Both the position numbers and the translations under genes were made by a program. A stretch of DNA of 64,000 nt from Megaleporinus macrocephalus (Eukaryota; Chordata; Actinopteri; Characiformes; Anostomidae): the NCBI GenBank assembly GCA_021613375.1, contig CM038726.1:4621062-4685061 (forward strand), read 5' to 3'. The notes beneath the pieces were generated by a model, which was given only the letters and a program-made list of their open reading frames with translations, was not told the DNA's origin and ran no database searches. Shown piece by piece: positions 48,901 through 61,000 of the stretch. Position 1 is the stretch's first letter, and the number at the start of each line of letters is the position of its first letter.

Positions 48901-51900
48901 AGGCAGTAACGGCTTGTATCACTTGTTTGTTGACGTATGTAAATAACGTTTGTTCTACGTGGTGTCGCTAGTTCTCACATGCGTTCAGTTCTTGTGTGTT
49001 CTCGTGTTTTTGGACAGCAGCCAGACGAGTGGGCAGTTCCCCCACGTGAAAGTCGTGTAATTGGTAACCCCGTGTTACCGATCAGTCATGTGGTGTGAAA
49101 GTCACGACAACTGAAGGACTCACCATTACAGCTCAACCAGTCACGTAGTGTGACCGGCACAAAGACTTGACCACTCAGTCGTGAAGTGTGAACCAGGCAT
49201 AACACAGAAACTGTTATTGAGAGGCAGTTCACAATAGTAGTGTTGTTTAAGGCTACTATAACTAACCCAGTTAAATTAGCAACTGTGGCTAATGCTAAAG
49301 CTTTACAAGGGTCTCAAGGACTTTGTCAGTTTCATACCATATATTTTTAAATAACCTGCTGATTGGCTGTACAGGCCCTGCAGATGGAGTTGCAGGCCCG
49401 GAGGCCGCGGCTAGAGGAGGTGCTGGAACGAGCGGAAGCTGTCGCCGCCCTCCGCACCCCGGAGGTGGAGCTGGTGAGGGAAGGGGCGGTGCATGTGAGG
49501 CAGCTGTGGGAGGTGCTTCAGGTGGAGATGGAGCGGCGCACCGTGATGCTGGACGCCGTAAGCCACGCCCAGCAGTACTACACAGAGGCTGCGAAGGCGG
49601 AGTCCTGGCTCAGCGGTCAGAAACTTCACGTTCTCAACGACGAGAACGGCAACGTGAGTACAGAAATAATTCTGATTTGATTTAATTCCTGATTTTCAGA
49701 TGATTTGAACTCCTAGAAGTTATTATCATCATTCTGTTACCTGGTTTAAATGCAGTCGTATCATTACATAATTACTTACACTGTTATGTAATAAATGACA
49801 TTAACGCGTTATGCTTATATTCTTTATATTTACATTATTTTCTCCCAAACAAGACAGTAGAGACAATGGTTTTGCTCATGGAGGGCAAAATATTTTCAAC
49901 TATCTAGAACATTATATCTCAGTTAATATATTACCTCAGCTGTTAGTGTTAGCTGGTGCTAAAGGCCAAGAACTTTCTAGAATACTACATCCCCATTAAT
50001 ATTACCTCAGCTCTTAGTGTTAGCTGGTCCTAAACGGCAACATCTAGAACATCACATTTTTGTTAATATATTACCTCAGCTGTTAGCGTTAGCTGGTGCT
50101 AAATGGCAAGAACTATCTAGTACATTGCATCTCCATTAATAAACTGCCTCAGCTATTAGTGTTAGCTATGGCTAAATGGCAAGAACTATCTAGAACATTG
50201 CATCTCCATTAATAAATTACCTCAGCTATTAGTGTTAGCTAGTGCTAAATGGCAAGAGCCATGTAGGACATTATATTGCTGTCAATATATTACCTCAGCT
50301 GTTAGTGTTAGCTGCCATTAAGCGACATTAACTAATGTTTATAACATTACGTCTTCATTAATATATTACCTCAGCTGTTAGTGTTAGCTAGTGCTAAATG
50401 CCAAGAACTATCTAGAATATTAAATCTTTGTTAATATTACCTCAGCTGTAAGTGTAAGCTGGTGCTAAACAGCCAAAAATATCTTGAACATTACATCTCC
50501 ATTAATATATTACCTCAGCTGTTAGTGTTACCTAGTGCTAAACGGTAAGAACTGTTTAGAACATTACATCTCAATAAATATATTACCTCAGCTGTTAGTG
50601 TAAGCTAGTGTTAAACGGCAAGAACTATGTAGAACATTACATCTCTGTTAATATATTACCTCAGCTATAAGTGTTAGCTAGTGCTAAACGGCAAGAACTA
50701 TGTAGGACATTACATCTCTGTCAATATATTACCTCAGCTGTAAGTGTAAGCTGGTGCTAAACAGCCAAAAATATCTGGAACATTACATCTCCATTAATAT
50801 ATTACCTCAGCTATTAGTGTTACCTAGTGCTAAACGGTAAGAACTGTTTAGAACATTACATCTCTATAAATATATTACCTCAGCTATTAGTGTTACCGAG
50901 TGCTAAACAGCAAGAACTGTTTAGAACATTACATCTCAATAAATATATTACCTCAGCTATTAGTGTTACCTAGTGCTAAACGGCAAGAACTGTTTAGAAC
51001 ATTACATCTCAATAAATATATTACCTCAGCTATTAGTGTTACCTAGTGCTAAACGGCAAGAACTGTTTAGAACATTATATCTCAATAAATATATTACCTC
51101 AGCTATTAGTGTTACCTAGTGCTAAACGGCAAGAACTGTTTAGAACATTATATCTCAATAAATATATTACCTCAGCTGTTAGTGTAAGCTAGTGTTAAAT
51201 GGCAAGAATTATGTAGAACATTACATCTCTGTTAATATATTACCTCAGCTATAAGTTTTAGCTAGTGCTAAACGGCAAGAACTATTTACAACATTACATC
51301 TCTGTTCATATATTACCTCAGCTGTTAGTGTAAGCTAGTGTTAAATGGCAAGAATTATGTAGAACATTACATCTCTGTTAATATATTACCTCAGCTATGA
51401 GTTTTAGCTAGTGCTAAACGGCAAGAACTATTTACAACATTACATCTCTGTTCATATATTACCTCAGCTGTTAGTGTTAGCTAGTGTTAAATGACAAGAA
51501 CTATGTAGAACATTACATCTCTGTTAATATATTACCTCAGCTATGAGTTTTAGCTAGTGCTAAACGGCAAGAACTATTTACAACATTACATCTCTGTTCA
51601 TATATTACCTCAGCTGTTAGTGTTAGCTAGTGTTAAATGACAAGAACTATGTAGAACATTACATCTCTGTTAATATATTACCTCAGCTATGAGTTTTAGC
51701 TAGTGCTAAACGGCAAGAACTATTTACAACATTACATCTCTGTTCATATATTACCTCAGCTGTTAGTGTTAGCTAGTGTTAAATGACAAGAACTATGTAG
51801 ACCATTACATCTCTGTTCATATATTACCTCAGCTGATAGTGTTAGCTAGTGTTAAATGGCAAGAACTATCTAGAACATTACATCTCTGATATTATTTTAC

Positions 51901-54683
51901 CTCAGCTGTTAGTGTTAGCTAGTGTTAAATGGCAAGAACTATCTAGAACATTACATCTCTGTTCATATATTACCTCAGCTGTTAGTGTTAGCTAGTGCTA
52001 AACAACAAGAACTATTAAGAACATTACATCTTTGTCAATATATTACCTCAGCTGTTAGCGCTAGCTGGTGCTAAACGGCAAGAACTATTAAGAACATTAA
52101 ATCTTTGTTAATATATTACCTTAGCTATTAGTGTTAGCAAGTGCTAAATGGCAAGAACTATCTAGAACATTACATCTCTGTTCATATATTACCTCAGCTG
52201 TTAGTGTTAGCTAGTGTTAAATGACAAGAACTATGTAGACCATTACATCTCTGTTCATATATTACCTCAGCTGTTAGTGTTAGCTAGTGTTAAATGGCAA
52301 GAACTATCTAGAACATTACATCTCTGTTCATATATTACCTCAGCTGTTAGTGTTAGCTAGTGTTAAATGACAAGAACTATGTAGACCATTACATCTCTGT
52401 TCATATATTACCTCAGCTGATAGTGTTAGCTAGTGTTAAATGGCAAGAACTATCTAGAACATTACATCTCTGATATTATTTTACCTCAGCTGTTAGTCTT
52501 AGCTAGAGTTAAATGGCAAGAACTATCTAGAACATTACATCTCTGTTCATATATTACCTCAGCTGTTAGTGTTAGCTAGTGCTAAACAACAAGAACTATT
52601 AAGAACATTACATCTTTGTCAATATATTACCTCAGCTGTTAGCGTTAGCTGGTGCTAAACGGCAAGAACTATATAGAACATTACATCTTTGTCAATATAT
52701 TACCTCAGCTGTTAGCGTTAGCTGGTGCTAAATTGCAAGAACTATGTAGAACATTACGTCTCTGTTCATATATTACCTCAGCTGTTAGCGTTAGCTAGTG
52801 TTAAATGGCAAGAACTACGTAGAACATTACATCTCTATATTACAACTCTGAACAGCTTCTACTTAGCGATGAGTAAATGAGCTGAACTGTGTGTGGTTTG
52901 TTACCGTGACAGCGCAGTCTCTCCTGTTGTGTGTGTAGGATGAGAAACCGCAGTGAGACTGTAAAGCTGTGGTTGATGCTGTGTGGTGTCTGTGTCTCTC
53001 TCTCTTTCTCGGGCTGTAGGATGAAGCGAGCACTCTGAGGCTGCTGAAAGAGCAGCTGGCTTTGGAGCAGAAAGTGGAGAATTACGCTGAGACGGTGGGC
53101 TTCCTGTCTCAGCAGTGCCGTCGCATGCTGGAACTGGGACATCCCGACAGGTAAAGACCACCTTAAGCACCCCAACAAGCACCATTAAACACTCTTTTTA
53201 ACACAGCAGGTAACCTACCCCCCTCACACTTCTGCATAGGCACCCCACCTTAAACGCCTGAACAGGTAACCTACCACCATTGAACAAGATGAAGCAGGTA
53301 GACTCCTATGTAAACACCTGAACAGGTAGAGTCCTCTCTTAACACCTGAACTGGTAGACTCCTATGTAAACACCTGAACATGTAGACTCCTATGTAAACA
53401 CCTGAACAGGTAGACTCCTCTCTAAACACCTAAACATGTAGACTCCTGTGTAAACACCTGAACTGGTAGACTCCTCTCTAAACATCTGAACATGTAGACT
53501 CCTATGTAAACACCTGAACAGGTAGACTCCCATGTAAACACCTGAACAGATGGACTCCTCTGTAAACACCTGAACTGGTAGGATCCTCTGTAAACACCTG
53601 AACTGATGGACTCCTCTGTAAACACCTGAACAGATGGACTCCTCTGTAAACACCTGAACAGATGGACTCCTCTGTAAACACCTGAACTGATAGGATCCTC
53701 TGTAAACACCTGAACAGGTAGACTCCTCTCTAAACACCTGAACAGGTAGACTCCTGTGTAAACACCTGAAAAGGTAGACTCCTCTCTAAACACCTGAACA
53801 GTTAGACTTCTCTCTAAACACCTCCTCTGTATATGTAACCTCCCTTATACATCTTAACACAATAAACCCCCTTTAAACACATGACAGGTAACCACATTTT
53901 AAATGCCAGAACAGGTAAACCCCCTATAAAGGTGATGTTCTACATAGAAGGTACTTTGGAAGCCCATATGTGGTTTTACATGTTCATTTACACCCTATGA
54001 GCTCCTCTGATTGGCTGATTAACAACAAGACGCTACAATGATCACACAGACACAACATGCTGAAATAGACAAAATAAACGGAACCGCTGTGTAAATAAGC
54101 TCCGCCCTCATACTGTTCAGTTAAATATGCTGGTTACTTGGAGCTGCTAGTTACCTATACGAGCTACTCGCTTTCATCTGGACATCAAACACAAAGTAGA
54201 TTAAAGGTGTCTCTGAGAAACTTTCAGTTTAAGATGATTTGCTTCAACCAGCACACAGTGATCCACTCACACAGCATGGCTGCTACTTACAGTCACTGTT
54301 GGGGTTGTGGTGCTAATAGAGGTTTAAACACTTGAACAGGTAAACCTCCCTTTAAACACCTGAACAGGTAAACCTCCCTTTAAACACCTGTACTGATAAA
54401 CTAAAGTAGCGCTACTACTTACCTTCCTAGAAATTGCTAATTTCACGCTCTGTGCTTTCCTCTGTCCTCCAGTGAGCAGATCACTAAGCAGCAGGCTCAC
54501 ATCGACCGGCTGTACGTGTCCCTGAAGGACCTGGTGGAGCAGAAGAAGACTAAGCTGGAGCAGCAGTACTGGCTCTATCAGCTGAAGAGGGAGGTGGAGG
54601 CTCTGGAGAAGTGGATCTCAGAGCGAGAGGCTGTGGCCAGTTCCACAGAGCTCGGACAGAACCTGGAGCACGTCACGGTCCGT

Positions 54684-54755
<72 letters not shown>

Positions 54756-54759
54756 CATA

Positions 54760-54801
<42 letters not shown>

Positions 54802-57800
54802 CTCACACACACATACACACATATATACACACACACAACAATATACATATATACATACACAAATGCTTTTGTATACGCATACATACACTCACACACACAC
54901 AAATACACAAACGCATTCACACATACACACACACATAACCAGAGATGTTCTTTCCAGAGTTCATGGCTTTACTGTAATTTTGTCAGGGGTCACCAAAAAT
55001 GCCCTGCGCTCCTATTGGCCGCTTTGAAGTTGTGGGTGTGTTAAGTCAGCAGTCCAATAAACATTGTCCTTGAATACGTCCCCTGTTTTGAAAAGGCCAC
55101 TGTTTTTGTTGTTGCCTACCCAAACAGTTCAAATGGCCACCCAACGATGACATGCTAGTAACACCTCTGTTACATAGACTTCCATTCATCACTACCACTA
55201 CTACCCTAAAACATTTACATTTACAGCATTTAGCAGACGCTCTTATCCAGAGCGACTTACAAAAGTGCTTAGTGTTGGTTAGAGTATGAATCTCTATCTA
55301 GTACAACAGGATTAAGTCCAAACTACTCTTAAACTCAAACACTGCCATAAACACAGGGCCAGTGCTGATACCTAGAAAAAAGACAATGCAATACCTAGCA
55401 AGACTGGAACACCTACAGAGAAGAGAACAAACACAAGACTACATACAGTACAAGTGCAGTACTTAGCCAGTGTTCCTAGAAGATAAAGTGCAATTACAGT
55501 TTATACCAGTACTTTAGTATATAGTGTTTATAAGTGCTTTACAAAGAGACGGTGGTCTTCAGTCGGCGTTTGAAGACCGCGAGAGAGTTCGCTGTTCGGA
55601 CAGCCAGTGGAAGTTCGTTCCACCATCTGGGCTCCAGGACAGAGAAGCGTTTTGTTGTGTGTCTTCCATGAATCTTGAGTGATGGCGGGTCAAGCCGAGC
55701 CGTACTTGAAGCGCGAAGGGCTCGAGGTGCAGATCAACTTTTGACCATTGCCATAAGTTCAGGAGGAGCTGGTCCATTCTTGGCTTTGTAGGCATCAGAA
55801 CTTTAAACTGAACGCGAGCAGCTACAGGAAGCCAGTGAAGGGAGCGCAGCCATGGTGTGACATGAGTGAACTTGGGATGATTGAAGACGAGCCATGCTGC
55901 TGCATTCTGGATCAGTTGTAAGGGCCTGATGGCCTGCAGAGGAAGACCAGCCAGGAGTGAGTTGCAGTAGTCCAGCCTTGAAATGTCAAGAGACTGGACG
56001 AGCACCTGGGAGGCGTCCTGAGAGAGGAAGGGTCGGATGCGTCTGATGTTGTGGAGAATGTATCTGCATGACAGAGTCAAGTTCGTAATATGGGCTGAGA
56101 ACGATAACTGGTCATCCAGAGTCACCCCAAGGTTTCTTGCATCTTTAGACGGATGCATCTTTAGACCTCCTCACCGTAACGTGTACTGGTTTAAGCAGGT
56201 GCTTACATAATCAGCGCTGAAACAGTCACTCCTGAAGTTTCAGAAGCACTATGATTGATTGGCTTTTGACAAAATGGAACGTTCAGTCATTCGTTGTTTG
56301 AGCTCTGGCTTTGAGACGGATTCGTATGAAGCTTTGAGTCTGAAATTAAGATTTTTAGGGAAAGATTGAGACTCTGTGGGTAAACAGAACCGGTGCTGAC
56401 CCCTGCGTCCCCTCTGCAGGTTCTGCAGCAGAAGTTCACCGACTTCCGGGCCGAGACCAGCTCTGTGGGTCAGAGGCAGATGGACTCGGTCAACAAGATG
56501 GTGAACGAGATGATCGACTGCGGCCACGTGGACGCCGCCACCATCGCCGAGTGGAAGGACGGCCTGAACGAGTCATGGGCTGACCTCCAGGAGCTGATGG
56601 AGACCAGGGCGCAGATGCTGGCCGCCTCCCACCAACTCCACAAGTTCTTCACCGACTGCCAAGAGGTAAATGCTCAATACGCAGAGTGAAGGAATGGAGT
56701 AAAGAGGAGCCTGACAGGTGTTTATTGGACGTGCAGAGTTGTTCTCATGGTCTACGTAGAAGCTATGGGACGTCGGTTGGGGTGAAAAATGCCCAGATGT
56801 GGTTTTACACTCGTACTTCTATTTACATCCATTATATTTTAGATTAGATAGGGATTATACAATTTAGAGATTATATTGGCTAGAGATTAAATAGGTTAGA
56901 CATTATATAGGCTATGCTAAACTATATAAACCCTAGCTAATATAATTTAGGGATACTATTAGCTAGGGATTATGCAGGCTCGGCATTGTATTAGCTAGGG
57001 ATTATATTGCCTAGAGGTTACTTTAACTAGTTATTATATCAGCTAGTGTTTGTATTAGCTAGGGATTATGCTCTTTTGGCATTATGTTAGCTAGGGATTA
57101 TATTAGTTTGGGATTATATTAGCTGGGGATTATACAGGCACGACATTGCATTAGCTAAGGATCATATTGGCTAGAGATTATATCAACTAGTTATATTAAC
57201 TGGGGATTATGCTGTTTTGGGATTATGCTAGGGGCAGTATTAGTTAGGGATTATAATAGCTAGGATTTATATAGGTTAGGGATTATATTAACTATAAATA
57301 GAATTAGCTGGATTTTATTACTTAGGGATTATATTAACTCTGGATAATATTAGCTAGGGATTATATTAGCTAGGATTTATATAGTCTAGGGATTTTATTA
57401 GCTATGGATAACATTAGCTAGGGATCATATTGGCTAGGCATTATATTGGCTAGGGATTATATTAGCTATGGATAACATTAGGTAGGGAATATATTAGCTA
57501 GGATTTATATAGTTTAGTGATTATTTTAGCTAGAGATTATAATAGCTATAAATAACATTAGCTAGGGATTATATAAATTAGCAATTATATTAGCTATGAA
57601 TTATAATTGTGGGCTAGCTAAATGGAAAACAGGCTTCAGGAAGAGTGTGTGCTGTTATAATAATGTAAATGGGTTCAGATCTTTAATCACTACAGTATTT
57701 AAATATAACATATGATATCTCTGTTAACGATATCATATAAAACAGTGACTGATAAACAGCAAGTCTTCTTTAGCGTAGCATCACACTGAAAATATATTTT

Positions 57801-57995
57801 TTAGCTATATGCTTATATGATTTTTACTTTGCACATTTGGTTTTGCATGTCAAGGTTAACCCCTACCGTCAATCAGTGTAGATTCAAAATTTCACGTATC
57901 ATTTTTTAAAAGGTTCATAAGTGATGTTCTGGTGAGATTGCAATTGACTAGATTTTTGTAAAAGCAATACTTAAGCATGCATCCAAATCACATGT

Positions 57996-58038
<43 letters not shown>

Positions 58039-61000
58039 ACCCAACTGCATTAACATACTTCTAGATATTTTATACTAATTTTATTTATTTTATCAGTGGT
58101 GGACTTTCTCTACATGACAAAACAATTCACCAGTGTGGCCAGTAGAGGGCAGTGCAACACCTGCTTCTATTCAAAGTTCACCAATCTCTCAAACACACAC
58201 ACACAATGTCAGTCAGAGTGGTTTAATGTGAAATGGTTCACTTTTAGAGAAACTGACTGGCACAGATTCCTTTACAGTGATTGTGAAGGAGTCAAATATA
58301 GTCATTTCATTTACTATCAACTTTACAACAGCCTCTAACTCTCCATCATCCATGGATTTTAAAACCACATTTTAAGCCATTTTAAAACAGCGTCTCAGAC
58401 ATCAGGCAGCGTATTCATACCAATCTTATATAATAACTGTTGTTAAACACTGTAGATGTCTGGTTCCATTCACCAACACTGGGAACAGTTCTGACTCGGT
58501 ATGTTTCTCTGGAACAGAGCGTTTCACATCGAACCACTTTGAACGACTTTAGTTACATCTTAACTTCTATTTTAACCAGTTTAATATACAGACATTTAAA
58601 AAATATATTAAGACCCCCTTTAAATATTATACATTAGATACCATGTTTTAAGTAACTCATGCTGGACGCGTCTCAGTCCTGTTAGTTCTGAACCCCTGAA
58701 GCGCTTCATTAGAAGGCCTCACTTGTTGATATGCTAATTCCTTCTCCGCCCTTGTCGTCTGTGCAGGTGTTGGTGCAGATCGAGGGGAAGATGAGGCAGT
58801 TGCCGGAGGTCCGCTCCTGTCAGGTGAGCACAGCCAACCCTGGCACTCTCCAGAGACTGCTGCACTCCTTCGAACACTCTCTGCAGCTGCTCGTCGCGCA
58901 GGTGAGTCTCATACACACACACACACACACACATACACACTTACAGATATACACACCTGTACTGACCAGGTGCGACCACCACTAATGACCTGCTAGAGTC
59001 TAAATGTGAGGAAAGGGAATTCCCCCATTCAGACCTACTATTTCACCTCCTCGTATCTGAACTCATTACTTATCAGCTCCACTGACCATACAGGAGCTCC
59101 ACTTACAGACTGTAGTTCATCTGATTCTCTGTATACTTTATTACTCTGTTCTTCAATGATCAGGACCCCCACAGGACCAAATACTGTGTCCACTCACTGT
59201 CCACTCTATTAAATACTACCACCACTTGCTGGTCCACCTTGTAGATATAAATGTAGAGATGATAGCTCATCTGCTGCTGCACAGGTTGTGTTGGTCGTCC
59301 TTCAGTTCTTCATCAGTGCTGAGAATGATCAACCTCCCTAATAGTATCTGCTCTCTGGTGGTCCTGTGGGGGTCCTGATCATTAAAGAACAGAGTAATAA
59401 AGTATACAGAGAATCAGATGAACTACAGTCTGTAAGTGGAGCTCCTATATGGACAATAATAAAGTGGCCGGTCGATGTATATTCCACCAATTGGTATTAC
59501 TCAATCTGTAGCCTATACTTTGTCCTGCTACATTGATACTTGATATTTGTATATACTTTGCATGAAGTTAGTATGTCATTAAGCCGTGAGGTATATATCT
59601 TATATATTTTCATTATTACTGGCCTAAAGCTGCTATTTTATCATATTATGAAATGAATATCGAGTATATATATACCATCATTTGAACATGCTAGTGTTTG
59701 TTTACATTGTGTGAAAATATCGTGATGAATGGACCAATAGAAGTGCTCCAAAATTGCTTGGAAAAATTCTGGTTCCATTGACTTCCATTGAAAGTAATAT
59801 ATGTTTTTGGTCTCTCCTGTAAAATTGCAATTTCTGAAATACTTGTTTTTCATTGGACAGCAACGATATATAACAGTAATACAGTAATGTAATTTACCTA
59901 TCAACCTCCATAACAGTACAATATATTATACCACAGTAGCAAAGGTTAATGATTATCATAATTAATTCCTAGTATTTTCCCTGTTTAACTACTCTTTAGT
60001 TCTATTTCTGTGTCTATATAGTTCTCAGAGGTGGGTAGTAACTAGTAACATTTACTCAAGTACATGTACTTCTGTATCATATTGATGGATGAGTATCTGC
60101 TGAGTATTGTTTAGTAGTAATACTTTTACTTCTACTCAAGTATATTAATTGGTAAATGAATCTAGCTTTTACTCACTTCTAGTCAACTATGTTTAGTTCA
60201 TCAGTGGCTATCAGACTTTATAACTCCTCCCTTAACGTACGACACCTTTCACATGTACAGTGATACCAGTACAACAATAATTTAATTCTGTATGTAAGAA
60301 CTCAAATGTGCAATAACTTTCTTACTTCTAAAACTCTTACTGCTGTATGCAGTATATCTGTACTTAATATTATAGACACAGTCACTTTATATTTTATTCT
60401 TTACATTTTATTATTCTATTGTAATATAAGACTTATATATGTGTACATACTACAAATTTCTTTTATGTTGTAAATTATTATTAGAGTGTTTATTCTTCTT
60501 CTGCTACTGTAAAAACTGCAATTTCCCCCTGGGATCAATAAAGTATTTCTGATTCTGATTCTGATTCTGATTTATTTATTTTTTCATTTAATTTTGAAAA
60601 ATATCATATTGACGGATGAGGATCTGCTGAGTATTGTCTAATAGTAATACTTTTACTTCTACTCAAGTATATTAATGAGTAAAGGAATCTATTTTAACTC
60701 ACTTCCAGTCATTCGTATTTAGTTAATTTATTTATTTTTTCATTTCATTTTGTTTAGTTGTTGTACAACATCTGCACTGCTTACATCTCTGACTTTATAG
60801 CTTTAGGATTTTTTTTATTTTAGATCTAATTAATATGTATACTAGGTTTACTTAGAAGCTCCACTGCAGTTCTAGAAGTTACTCAGTATTTCAGACACGT
60901 TTATACTGTTAGTCGAGTAAGGTACTTGAAGGTACTTTTACTTGTACTTGTGTCAGTATTTTACTCTAGTATTTATTTGAGTACTGATTTAGGGTAAGTT

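Noticed and set aside
53390..53793. Repetitive Cys/Ser/Val-rich frames on the minus strand
   Set aside because: Translation of the 28-bp minisatellite, open in more than one frame.
55559..56158. Intact protein-coding gene on the minus strand
   Set aside because: The residues are those of a LINE reverse transcriptase C-terminal end without the catalytic core, with a retrotransposon tail. A dead fragment.
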